A DNA stretch of 64,000 nucleotides from positions 1 to 64,000 of the forward strand of contig CAWHJD010000015.1 in the NCBI GenBank assembly GCA_963829585.1. The letters run 5' to 3'. The position numbers and the translations under genes are program-made. This DNA is from Sva-07 sp963829585. GTDB taxonomy: Bacteria; Actinomycetota; Acidimicrobiia; Acidimicrobiales; Ilumatobacteraceae. Of the stretch, positions 46,699-55,273 are shown piece after piece. The notes beneath the pieces were generated by a model. The model was not told where the DNA came from, did no database searches, and saw only the letters and a program-made list of their open reading frames with translations. How positions within the stretch are numbered: position 1 is the first letter of the stretch; the number at the start of each line of letters is the position of its first letter.

Positions 46699-47293
46699 GT
46701 GAACTCGGACTCCTCGACCCGGTCTCCAGCGGACGTCGATACGTCACCATCTCGCACCATCTGCGTACGTCGTCGACGACACACACGGTCCGTGGCGGCG
46801 CTCGAAGGCCCGCAAGGCGCTGCTCGTCGTCGGTGCCGTCGGATTCGTCACGTTCTGGGTGTGGGCGTTGTTCTTCGCCTCCAAGGAGGCCGTCAACAGA
46901 GTCGACGATCGGGCGTGGGCCGAACGGGCCGAGGCGGTCTGCGCGGACTACGACGTTCGTATCAGGGCCCTGGAGGCCAACGCCTCGGCTGATCTCGTCG
47001 TTCGGGCCGACCTCGTGGTGGAGTCGACCGACCTGCTGTCGGCGATGCTCGACGACATCACCGCCGTGCCTCCGACCGACGACAAGGGACGAGCCATCGT
47101 TCCCGCCTGGGAAGCGGACTACCGGACCCTGCTGGACGACCGGTACCGCTATGCCGACGAATTGCGCAGCGGCAACAACGTACCGTTCACCGAAACAGCC
47201 GTCGAGGGTGTGCCCATCACCGAACGAATCGAGACGTTCGCCGGCGACAACGACATGCCCTCCTGCGGCCCGCCGCGCGGTTCGATCAACTGA
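46699..47293 (+). CDS. Hypothetical single-pass membrane protein, one frame break
   Basis: GTG 46699 starts MNSDSSTRSPADVDTSPSRT; the frame then breaks at 46761-46765. Removing one base joins it to YVVDDTHGPWRRSKARKALL, a transmembrane helix (LLVVGAVGFVTFWVWALFF) and an extracytoplasmic helical domain of about 125 residues with Cys in AEAVCADYD and MPSCGPP. The restored length is about 197 residues. I do not recognise the family. Confidence 0.65.
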
Positions 47294-47317
47294 GCGGTTC
47301 GATCAACTGAAGCTGGA

Positions 47318-47962
47318 TCACTCCATCGTCTTGATGACCCGTGCCGGGACCCCGGCCGCCACGCTGTTGTCCGGGATGTGCCCCGTGACCACGCTGTTGG
47401 CGCCGATCACGACGTGGCGCCCGATGGACGCACCGGGGAGCACCACCGTGCCGTGACCGAGCCACGAGCCGTCACCGATCGACACCGGACGCTCGGGCAT
47501 CACCTGCTGTGAGATCGGCCGGTCGAGGTCGCCGTAGCCGTGGTTCTGGTCGGTGATGTACACGTGGTGACCCGTCCACACGTCGTTGCCGATCGTGATG
47601 CTGAGATGCCCGACGATGCCGCTGCCCTTGCCGACGAGGCAGCGGTCCCCGATCGAGATCACCGGATCGGACACCATCCGTTGCCCCGGCACCATGCCGG
47701 CCGACAGCGTGATCTGCGGGCCGAACATCGTGCCTTCGCCGATGCGGATGTACTGCTCGTTGAAGACGGTGTTCCACGGAAAGCAGATGATGCTGTTGCG
47801 GCCGAACGCCCCGAATCGATGGCCTCGTCGCGTGTCGGGCCCGATTGCACCCAGTTCGATCGCCGTCTCCCAGGCCCTGATCACCAACTCCCCCATCGCT
47901 CGACGTACGCCGACGCGTGCACGATGAGCGAACAGGTCGGGTAACGGTGGTCGGTCGAGCAC
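47318..47962 (-). CDS. Hexapeptide-repeat O-acyltransferase (LbH family)
   Basis: The protein of about 214 residues has left-handed beta-helix repeats (RIGEGTMFGPQITLS, VISIGDRCLVGKGSGIVG, SIGRHVVIGANSVVTG). The catalytic region ITDQNHGYGD and the C-terminal NSVAAGVPARVIK are typical of the maltose/galactoside acetyltransferase class. GTG 47962 is chosen because of a TAGCGT box (47971-47976) 8 bases upstream; ATG 47896 is an alternative. Acceptor unknown; surface polysaccharide or lipid sugars are possible. Confidence 0.85.
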   Translation of the reverse strand: MLDRPPLPDLFAHRARVGVRRAMGELVIRAWETAIELGAIGPDTRRGHRFGAFGRNSIICFPWNTVFNEQYIRIGEGTMFGPQITLSAGMVPGQRMVSDPVISIGDRCLVGKGSGIVGHLSITIGNDVWTGHHVYITDQNHGYGDLDRPISQQVMPERPVSIGDGSWLGHGTVVLPGASIGRHVVIGANSVVTGHIPDNSVAAGVPARVIKTME

Positions 47963-47970
47963 GAGCCGCG

Positions 47971-48004
47971 ACGCTACTTCGAGCCGGCGGCGGCTCCCTA
48001 CAGT
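47971..48004. promoter_or_regulatory. Divergent leaderless promoter pair
   Basis: On the minus strand TAGCGT (47971-47976) is 8 bases before GTG 47962. On the plus strand TACAGT (47999-48004) is 6 bases before ATG 48011. Confidence 0.55.
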
Positions 48005-48010
48005 GAATGC

Positions 48011-49172
48011 ATGTCCATCACCCCGTCCGAACGGATGTCCGCCACCCCGTTCGGATCGATCACCGACGTGCCCGGGGTGCGTGTCGGCCACCACCAACGG
48101 TCGGGACACGGGTGGCAGACCGGGACGACCGTGGTCTTCGTCCCCGATGGCGCGACTCCGGGCGTCAGCGTTCGCGGGGGTGGACCCGGTACCCGTGAGA
48201 CGGACGCTCTTCGACCCGAGCATCTCGTCGAACTGATCCACGCGGTGTGCCTCACCGGTGGCAGCGCCTTCGGTCTGGCCGCCGCCGACGGGGTGGTCGG
48301 ATGGCTCGAGGAGCAGGGACTGGGGTTCCCGGTCGGTGGTCCGGTCGGTGGTCCGGTCGGTGGGACGATCGGCGTCGTCCCGGTCGTGCCGGCGGCGGTG
48401 GTGTTCGATCTCGGGCGCGGCGGCGACTTCGCGAATCGACCCGATGCGGGGTTCGGCAGGCGTGCAGTGGCGCGAGCGCGTCGGGCACAGCAATCATGGG
48501 GATCGGTCGGAGCCGGAACGGGCGCCAAGGCCGGCGGTCTCCAGGGTGGCGTCGGCACCGCGGGCACGACCGTCACCATCGCCGGCGACGTCATCGGCAC
48601 GCCCGGCATCGACGCCCGGGTCAGCGTCGGCGCCGTCGCCGTCGTCAACGCCAACGGATCCCCCATCGACCCGTCGTCGGGCCTGCCGTGGACCGCGGTG
48701 CGGTCGGTGGTCGGCCCGCGGCCGGGTGTCGGGCTCGACCTGCGACGGCCGTCGGCGGTCGAGCGACGTCGGCTGCTGGCCGCGCTCGACGGGCGAGCGG
48801 CCACCGAGTCCAGTCTCAACACCACCATCGGTGTCGTCGCCACCTCGGCGGCGCTCACCAAGTCCGAGGTCTCCAAGATGGCCGACGTCGCACACGACGG
48901 TCTCGCACGTGCAATCCGTCCGGCGCATTCGATGTTCGACGGAGACACCGTGTTCGGCCTCGCCACCGGCGACGTCGATCTCGGCCGCGAACCTGCGGCG
49001 ATGCGCTCGACGGCGTCGCGTCGAGCGCGCCGTCAACCAACTGCTGACGGCCGCCGCCGACATGTTCGAGATCGCCTGCGCGCACGCAGTGATCGCCGCG
49101 GAGCGACGCGGCGTCCTCCCGTCGTACGCGGATCTCTGCCCGTCGGCGTTCCGTGTCCGATCGTTAACGTGA
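48011..49172 (+). CDS. P1-family (DmpA/NylC-like) self-processing peptidase, frame-disrupted near the C-terminus
   Basis: This N-terminal-nucleophile amidohydrolase has ITDVPGVRVGHHQ, CLTGGSAFGLAAADGV and GKKxGG-like GTGAKAGGLQGGVG. The autocleavage site is SLNTTIGVVATSA (Asn270-Thr271, Thr being the new nucleophile). The frame changes within 49003-49022. The rest is NQLLTAAADMFEIACAHAV, ending at TGA 49170-49172. The restored length is about 386 residues. The segment FPVGGPVGGPVGG is encoded by a 12-base tandem repeat. The restored stop makes a GTGA overlap with panC. Natural substrate unknown; relatives cleave D-amino-acid peptides, beta-peptides or nylon oligomers. Confidence 0.83.
48331..48365 (+). 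repeat. 12-base in-frame tandem repeat in the P1 peptidase gene
   Basis: Almost three copies of GGTCGGTGGTCC (48331-48342, 48343-48354, 48355-48365 partial) encode VGGPVGGPVGG. Copy number can change without shifting the frame. Confidence 0.7.
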
Positions 49173-50047
49173 CCGACGTGACGAGCCCGACCATCATCGA
49201 CACCCCTGCCGACATGCGCAGCTGGTCGCGCGAGCGGGCGGGCCGGTCGATTGCGCTCGTGCCGACGATGGGTGCGCTCCACGTCGGTCACCTGGCGCTC
49301 GTCGAAGCGGCGCATTCGTTCGCGGACCTCGTCGTCGTCTCCATCTTCGTGAATCCGCTGCAGTTCGGTGAGTCACTCGACTTCACCGGTTATCCACGGC
49401 CCATCGACGCGGATCTCGCCGCATGCGCCGACGCAGCCGTCGATGCCGTCTATGCACCGACACCCGCTGCCATGTACCCCACGGGGTTCGACACACGTGT
49501 CCTGCCCGGGCGGCTCGCCACGACCATGGAGGGCCGGAGCCGGCCCGGACACTTCGAAGGTGTGGCGACCGTGGTCACCAAGCTCCTCGCCGCCGTCACA
49601 CCGGACGTGGCCGTGTTCGGCGAGAAGGACTTCCAGCAGTTGGTGGTCATCAGGCGCATGGTCACCGATCTCGACCTCGGTGTCGTGGTCGAGAGCTGTC
49701 CGACGGTCCGCGAACCCGACGGTTTGGCGCTCTCGAGTCGGAACCAGCGCCTCACACCGCAGCAGCGCCAGGCGGCCACTGCCATCCCACGGGCGATCGA
49801 GCAGGCGAGGCGAACGGCGCTCCGACCAGGCGCATCCGTCGACGACGTGATCGCCGATGCGACGTCGGTGGTCGAAGGCGAGGCGCTGGCGTCACTCGAC
49901 TACGTGAGTGTCTTCGAGATCGACACGCTCGACGCGGTCGAGACCATCCCCGACTCGGATCGGATCCCCGATCGGTACCGAATCGCCATCGCTGCGCGCA
50001 TCGGCGACGTACGACTGATCGACAACGCCGATCTCTTCGCGCGCTGA
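49169..50047 (+). CDS. panC: Pantothenate synthetase
   Basis: This 292-residue enzyme joins pantoate and beta-alanine with ATP. Motifs: LVPTMGALHVGHLALVEAA (HIGH-like HVGH), VSIFVNPLQFG, RPGHFEGVATVVTKLL, FGEKDFQQL and SSRNQRLT (KMSKS-like). GTG 49169 overlaps the P1 peptidase stop; GTG 49178 is an alternative. No panB or panD is in the window. Its last 156 bases are antisense to the CPBP protease gene. Confidence 0.95.
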   Translation: MTDVTSPTIIDTPADMRSWSRERAGRSIALVPTMGALHVGHLALVEAAHSFADLVVVSIFVNPLQFGESLDFTGYPRPIDADLAACADAAVDAVYAPTPAAMYPTGFDTRVLPGRLATTMEGRSRPGHFEGVATVVTKLLAAVTPDVAVFGEKDFQQLVVIRRMVTDLDLGVVVESCPTVREPDGLALSSRNQRLTPQQRQAATAIPRAIEQARRTALRPGASVDDVIADATSVVEGEALASLDYVSVFEIDTLDAVETIPDSDRIPDRYRIAIAARIGDVRLIDNADLFAR

Positions 50048-50824
50048 CACCGCGCGCTGGAGACCGTCGGCCTGGAGACGGTCGGCAACGCCGGTCAGGA
50101 CCACGAGGAGCACCGCGCCGTTGAAGAGCGCGTGGGCAATGATCGACGGCCCGATCCGGCGCAGCAGGTGGCTCGCGACGCCGAATGCGATCCCCACCCC
50201 CGACAACACCATGACGAGGCCGACATTGCCGACGCCACGAACGGGGTCGACGTGTGCAGCCCCGAACAGCACACCCTGGAGCACCACGGCGGGCACAGCC
50301 GGCACACGGCTGCGCAGGCCACGCAGCACCACGCCACGAAAGACCATCTCCTCCACGATCGGCGCAGCGATCACTGCGGTGATGACGAGCGACACGACAT
50401 AGGTCCGGTCGGCCGACGCCTCGCTGATCGCGTCGGTGTTGCCCGAGATCGGCAGATCCAGCGCGACGACGATCGATGCCGTCACCAGCTGCGCGCCGAG
50501 CGCCCCGATCCAGACCACCGGCCCCCATCCCAGATCCGACCACTGCGCTCGCAGTCCGATGTCGGGTCCGAGACGTCCGGTGCCCCATCGCCGGCTCGCG
50601 TGGACACACCAGAGCACCGATGGGACGTAGCCGGCGACTGCGAGCAGCGCGACGTACGCGGCGATCGGCCACTGGAAGACGAGGAGGACGTCGAGGAGGT
50701 ACTTCGACGCAATGAGTGACACCGTGAGCACCAGCACCGCACCGCCGGCGGCCACGATGGGCAGCGTCGGCGCCGCGCCGGGACGACGGCTGTCCGTGGC
50801 GACGAGCACAGCGGTGCCGGGCAA
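49892..50824 (-). CDS. CPBP-family intramembrane metalloprotease
   Basis: The 310-residue polytopic protein has the Abi/CPBP motifs APIVEEMVFRGVVLRGL (Glu-Glu...Arg), LFGAAHVDP and IIAHALFNGAVLL (metal-ligand histidines). The family includes prenyl-protein processing homologues and bacteriocin-immunity proteins; substrate unknown. The start is TTG 50824 (GTG 50809 possible). The final 70 residues after LLVVLTGVADRL are polar and overlap panC in antisense, so the true C-terminus may be shorter or the tail non-conserved. Confidence 0.82.
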   Translation of the reverse strand: MPGTAVLVATDSRRPGAAPTLPIVAAGGAVLVLTVSLIASKYLLDVLLVFQWPIAAYVALLAVAGYVPSVLWCVHASRRWGTGRLGPDIGLRAQWSDLGWGPVVWIGALGAQLVTASIVVALDLPISGNTDAISEASADRTYVVSLVITAVIAAPIVEEMVFRGVVLRGLRSRVPAVPAVVLQGVLFGAAHVDPVRGVGNVGLVMVLSGVGIAFGVASHLLRRIGPSIIAHALFNGAVLLVVLTGVADRLQADGLQRAVSAREEIGVVDQSYVADARSDGDSVPIGDPIRVGDGLDRVERVDLEDTHVVE

Positions 50825-50944
50825 CGGGGGCGGGAGTGGACGGGTCAGATCGGGCTCGATGCGGAGTCAGGTTCTGTCAAGTGTTCAAGAAAACATTCGC
50901 CGATCGCTTCAGAACGTACAGGTACCGCCCGATGCATTGGTCGC

Positions 50945-53041
50945 ATGATTCCCGCGACCAGACGAGAAGCAGCTCTGCCGACTGCCCCAGCAACTCCGAC
51001 GACACCCCGACGCACGGTCCGCCGACTCGTGGTCGCCGCCATCGCCATCGCCGCGATCGGCGTCGCCGTCGACAGTCCACGGTCCCAGCCCGTCGAAGCG
51101 GGCGGAGTCTCCGACTCGGACTGGCTCGGGGTGGTCAACGCGTATCGGGCACAATCCGGCCTGGCGCCGGTGACCGAGAACGCTTCCTGGTCGAGCGGTG
51201 CCCTGAGCCACTCGTGCTGGATGCTCCTGAACGGCATCGCGCACGATGAGGCACCCGGCACAGCGGGGTACACGACCGCAGGCGACGAGGCCGGCAACAG
51301 CGGCAATGTCGCAGTGTCGAGCAATCCGGGCGCGTCTGCTCGAAGCCACATCGATCTCTGGATGTCCGGACCGTTCCACGCCATCGGCCTCCTGCGCTCC
51401 TCTCTGACACAGACGGGATTCGGCCTCTGCGCGAGTCCTCCGAATCCGACGGCCACGTCGTGGAAGTCTGCGGGCACGCTCGACGTCGTCCGCGGCAACA
51501 ACTGGAGTGCTCCGAAGCCACAGGCACCCGTCGTGTTCCCGGGCAACGGGGCGACCACGAGCCTCTACCGCTTCGTCGCCGAATCACCCGATCCACGATC
51601 GTTCTGCGGTTGGGGTGGCAATTCGGTCGGACTCCCGCTCATCGCCCTCATGCCCTCCGCTGTCAGTGCGGCGAACGCCACGCTCAACGGTCCCAACGGT
51701 CCGGTCCCGACCTGCGTGCTCCACCAGGGGAACACCAACGGGACCGCCAGTGCCATTCTCGGAGGCGACAACGCAGTGATCGTCGTCCCCGCCAGCCCGC
51801 TCGTGGCCGGGGCCTACAGCGTGAGCGTCGGCTCCAACGGTGGCAACGCAGCCTGGACGTTCACCGTCGACCCGAACGCGCAACTCGGCGCCGCTTCGGC
51901 ACCACCCGCTCCACCGGCCCCGCTGGCAACCACCTCGGGGCTCACCGCCGGCTACCCCTTCCAGCCCGTCACACCGTTCCGCTTCGCCGACTCCCGCCTC
52001 CCGCGGGTCCTCGTCCGGCTCGCGGCGAACCAACTCGTGCGGGTGCCCGTCGCGGGCCAGTTCGGACTCCCGGCCGACATGACGTCGGTCAGTGCGAACT
52101 TCACCGCCGCCGACGCATCGACGAGCGGATACCTCACCGCCTCCAACTGCGCCGAAGCCAACCCCTCGTTCTCGACGCTGAACTTCGAGGCCTACGGCGG
52201 GGTGCCGAACCAGGCGATCATTCCGCTCGACCGAGGTGCCCTCTGCCTGTTCGCGAGCGCCGACACCGACGTGATCATCGACATCAACGGCTACGTCTCG
52301 CCCGGCGCCACGCAATGGTTCAACCCGGTGATCCCACAGCGTCTCCTCGACACCCGTGCCGGTCAGCCCCTGCTGGCGGGCCAGGTCCTGCGCGTCGACG
52401 TCGAGGGCGGCGCAAGCCCGGCTCCCGACGCCGCCGTCGCCGTCGCCGTGAACCTCACCGGTGTGCTGCCGGATCAGAACGGATGGGTGCGGGCCTTCCC
52501 CTGCGACGTCGCCGAGCCGGAAGTCTCCACGATGAACCCCCAGGTCGGGCTCGCGAAGGCGAACTCGGCGATCATTCCGACCGCCGCCGACGGAACGATC
52601 TGTCTGACGAGCAACATCAACACCCATGTCATCATCGACATCACCGGATGGTTCGGGCCACAGGGTGGCTTGGACTTCGTCCCGCTGAACCCCCTCCGAC
52701 TCACCGACACCCGACAGGCGCACCCGGAACTCAACGGCGGAGCGGGAGCCCGGATGATCCAGCCCGGTGAGGTCTTCAGAGTGCAGGTCGCCGGCAGCCG
52801 CGGCATCACGGCCGATGCCAGGGCGGCAACCCTGAACCTGGTCGCAGCCGGTGGCCCCGCCCCCGGGTACCTCACCGTGGTCCCGTGTGGGGACGCCTCG
52901 CCGGTGTCGAACCTCAACTACCCCGGGATCGGCGCAGTCGCCAACGGTGCGACCGTCATGCTCGACGCGCAGGGCTCGGTGTGCGTCACGACCAGCGCGC
53001 CGACGTACCTGATCATCGACATCACCGGCATCTGGCAGTAG
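50945..53041 (+). CDS. Secreted CAP-domain protein with three C-terminal beta repeats
   Basis: The 698-residue protein has an N-terminal signal anchor near residues 27-45 (LVVAAIAIAAIGVAV) and a CAP/SCP-like domain at about 56-185 (WLGVVNAYRAQSGLAPVTEN, ALSHSCWMLLNGIAHDE, GPFHAIGLL). A beta domain at about 190-310 is followed by a Pro/Ala hinge (PPAPPAPLA). Three homologous repeats at about 341-450, 460-570 and 578-698 share P-x-R-x-x-DTR, GY/GW, one Cys and VIIDI-x-G. It is probably exported and surface-bound. The 120-base upstream region is AT-richer than the surroundings; a GTACAG-like -10 near 50920 is weak. Confidence 0.85.
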   Translation: MIPATRREAALPTAPATPTTPRRTVRRLVVAAIAIAAIGVAVDSPRSQPVEAGGVSDSDWLGVVNAYRAQSGLAPVTENASWSSGALSHSCWMLLNGIAHDEAPGTAGYTTAGDEAGNSGNVAVSSNPGASARSHIDLWMSGPFHAIGLLRSSLTQTGFGLCASPPNPTATSWKSAGTLDVVRGNNWSAPKPQAPVVFPGNGATTSLYRFVAESPDPRSFCGWGGNSVGLPLIALMPSAVSAANATLNGPNGPVPTCVLHQGNTNGTASAILGGDNAVIVVPASPLVAGAYSVSVGSNGGNAAWTFTVDPNAQLGAASAPPAPPAPLATTSGLTAGYPFQPVTPFRFADSRLPRVLVRLAANQLVRVPVAGQFGLPADMTSVSANFTAADASTSGYLTASNCAEANPSFSTLNFEAYGGVPNQAIIPLDRGALCLFASADTDVIIDINGYVSPGATQWFNPVIPQRLLDTRAGQPLLAGQVLRVDVEGGASPAPDAAVAVAVNLTGVLPDQNGWVRAFPCDVAEPEVSTMNPQVGLAKANSAIIPTAADGTICLTSNINTHVIIDITGWFGPQGGLDFVPLNPLRLTDTRQAHPELNGGAGARMIQPGEVFRVQVAGSRGITADARAATLNLVAAGGPAPGYLTVVPCGDASPVSNLNYPGIGAVANGATVMLDAQGSVCVTTSAPTYLIIDITGIWQ

Positions 53042-53044
53042 CCG

Positions 53045-54562
53045 TCAGCGTCGTACCGAGTGGTCGGTCACGACCGCTCGGTACCGCACGGTGTGGACGC
53101 TGTCACCCGAGAGGATCGCCCCACGACCGAGCGTTCGACCCGCCTGCCAGTTCGACAGCCCGAGTTCGGGTGCCTCGAGGGCGTACTGTCCGTCGACCCA
53201 GCGAGTGAACCCGTTCCCGACGAACGGTGCATCCACCGCCGCGTAGAACCGGTCGTGCTCGCCCGGCTCGTCACTGATCAACGATGCGACGAAGTGCGGG
53301 CTGTAGCGGTTGCAGAGTCGCGCGGCATCGTCGACCGAGTCCACCACGACGAGCGTGACCTCCGGCGACTGTTCCCACTCCCACTCGATCGCCAGGCCAT
53401 CGGTGTCGATGATCGACGCGGACGGTTCCTCATGGATGCCATCGGCGCGACGGACCGTGACGGACCGGTCGAATCGTCCGTCGGTGATCACCGACTCGCA
53501 TCCGGCAACGACGTGGAGGCGCGACGGTGCGTTGCGGGCGGCGGCTGCGTCGTCGAGTCCGTCCAGGAACGCAGGCACGAGTTCTGCCGCGCGTTCGCGC
53601 ACGACCGCACACACGTTGAGCGTGTTGCAGACCTTGCGGTCGAGCGAGTTGGCGACAGCTCGACGCACGATGTCGGGATCCGCGGTGGCACCCACCACCA
53701 TCCACGCACCGCCGGTGCCGTGCAGGCTCACCGGCGTGCCCGACTGCGAGGCAACCGAGCCGAGTTCGGCGACGACCGGGCCGGATCCCCTGGCAACGGC
53801 GAGCGCAAGTCTCGCGTCGCTGAACAGCGCATGACCAGCAGCGTGGGTGGGCGAATCGACCAGCCCGACGATCCCGGGCGGGAGCCCGGCCGCTTCCACA
53901 GCGGGTGCCAGCGCCCGCTCGACGATGGCACGGGCGGTCCCGAGGGCATCGGAGCCGATGCGCAGAACCACGGCGTTGCCGGTCCTCACGACACCGCAGG
54001 CATCGGCGAAGACGTTCGGGCGACCCTCGAACACGAATCCCACGACGCCGAGCGGGGCCCGGTTCGCGTCGACCGACCACTGCGCGTGATCCACGCGCCG
54101 GATCGTCCCCTCACGCCGGCTGTCCGAGTCGCGCCAGCTCCGCAGACCGTCGATCATTCCCCGCCGCATCGTCTCGTCGAGCACGAGGCGCGTCGTGGAC
54201 CGGCCACGGCTCGTCGCCCTGGCGACATCGGCGGAGTTCGCCGCCACGACGGTCGAGAACACCTCGTCGTCGGCCAGGGCGGCGGCGAACAGGTCGAAGA
54301 ACGCCGAGATCGACTCGTCGCTGCACTCGGCCAACGCGGCGAACCCGTTCACGGCACCGGTGATCGCATCGTCGACCAACGAGTGCACGGCCGCCGGGAT
54401 GTGGAGCAGCGCGCCGCTCGCCTGCACGACCACGAGCCGATCGCCGGGCGCGAACCGCTCGGCGAGATCCGCATCGACGCGCACCACACGGTCACCGCCG
54501 AACGGGATCTCCTGCCCTGCGACCAGCCTGCTCAGTGGTGCGATCTCCGGTCCCGCGGTCAT
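53045..54562 (-). CDS. ProA-like aldehyde dehydrogenase (glutamate-5-semialdehyde dehydrogenase homologue)
   Basis: The 505-residue protein is about 90 residues longer than usual ProA because of an N-terminal segment (IPFGGDRVVRVDADLAERF, LVVVQASGALLHIPAAVHSL). The dehydrogenase core has PLGVVGFVFEGRPNVFADA, AVVLRIGSDALG and the catalytic Cys in DRKVCNTLNVCAVV. PFVGNGFTRWVDGQYALEAP is ProA-like near the end. It is not next to proB. It could be ProA or a relative acting on another acyl phosphate or CoA ester. Confidence 0.75.
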   Translation of the reverse strand: MTAGPEIAPLSRLVAGQEIPFGGDRVVRVDADLAERFAPGDRLVVVQASGALLHIPAAVHSLVDDAITGAVNGFAALAECSDESISAFFDLFAAALADDEVFSTVVAANSADVARATSRGRSTTRLVLDETMRRGMIDGLRSWRDSDSRREGTIRRVDHAQWSVDANRAPLGVVGFVFEGRPNVFADACGVVRTGNAVVLRIGSDALGTARAIVERALAPAVEAAGLPPGIVGLVDSPTHAAGHALFSDARLALAVARGSGPVVAELGSVASQSGTPVSLHGTGGAWMVVGATADPDIVRRAVANSLDRKVCNTLNVCAVVRERAAELVPAFLDGLDDAAAARNAPSRLHVVAGCESVITDGRFDRSVTVRRADGIHEEPSASIIDTDGLAIEWEWEQSPEVTLVVVDSVDDAARLCNRYSPHFVASLISDEPGEHDRFYAAVDAPFVGNGFTRWVDGQYALEAPELGLSNWQAGRTLGRGAILSGDSVHTVRYRAVVTDHSVRR

Positions 54563-54568
54563 CGCAAT

Positions 54569-54575
54569 TAGCGTA
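54569..54575. promoter_or_regulatory. Fully overlapping bidirectional -10 boxes
   Basis: The heptamer TAGCGTA reads as TAGCGT on plus (54569-54574, 6 bases before GTG 54581) and as TACGCT on minus (54570-54575, 7 bases before ATG 54562). Start codons are only 18 bases apart. Confidence 0.6.
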
Positions 54576-54580
54576 GGCGT

Positions 54581-55255
54581 GTGTCCACGTCTCCCCTGTA
54601 CTTCCGTCAGCTCCTGTCCGGCCGCGACTTCGCTGTCGGCGATCCCCTCGCGTCACAGATGGTGAACTTCGTCTACGCCGTCGGTGACCGTCGCAGTGGC
54701 GAGTGCCTCCTGGTCGATCCCGCCTACGCCGTACGTGAACTCGTCGATCTCGTCGGCGCCGACGGCATGACCGTGAGAGGAGCCCTCGCGACGCACTATC
54801 ACCCCGACCATGTCGGTGGCTCGATGATGGGCCATTCGATCGAGGGCATCTCCGAGCTGCTCGATCACATCGACTGCCCGATCCACGTGCAGCGCGACGA
54901 GATCGAGTGGGTCACCAAGGCGACGTCGGTGACCGCGGACCATCTCGTCGGCCATGATTCGGGCGACGTCGTCAGGGTCGGCGAGATCGAGATCAATCTC
55001 GTACACACGCCCGGGCACACACCGGGGAGTCAGTGCTTCTTCGTCGACGACCGGCTGATCGCCGGCGACACGTTGTTCCTCGAAGGATGTGGACGAACCG
55101 ACCTACCGGGATCGGACCCCGCGAAGATGGCGGAGAGTCTCCGACGTCTTGCCGAGGTCCCCGACTCCACGATCCTCTTCCCGGGCCACCGCTACTCCAT
55201 CGCGAGCAGCGCCACGATGGACGTCGTCAAGGAGACGAACTTCGTCTTCCAGTGA
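54581..55255 (+). CDS. Metallo-beta-lactamase-fold hydrolase (glyoxalase II-like)
   Basis: The 224-residue protein has the metal motif ATHYHPDHVGG (THxHxDH), a second His in VHTPGHTPGSQCFF, the bridging Asp in LIAGDTLFLEGCGRTD, and a final His in LFPGHRYS. It resembles hydroxyacylglutathione hydrolases and persulfide-dioxygenase-like proteins without the rhodanese part. Substrate unknown. Confidence 0.87.
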   Translation: MSTSPLYFRQLLSGRDFAVGDPLASQMVNFVYAVGDRRSGECLLVDPAYAVRELVDLVGADGMTVRGALATHYHPDHVGGSMMGHSIEGISELLDHIDCPIHVQRDEIEWVTKATSVTADHLVGHDSGDVVRVGEIEINLVHTPGHTPGSQCFFVDDRLIAGDTLFLEGCGRTDLPGSDPAKMAESLRRLAEVPDSTILFPGHRYSIASSATMDVVKETNFVFQ

Positions 55256-55273
55256 TTTCGGCGGTCGGCTGAT

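Noticed and set aside
48011..50047. Apparent P1 peptidase-PanC fusion
   Set aside because: The peptidase C-terminus is in a different frame and stops just at the panC start, so they are two coupled genes.
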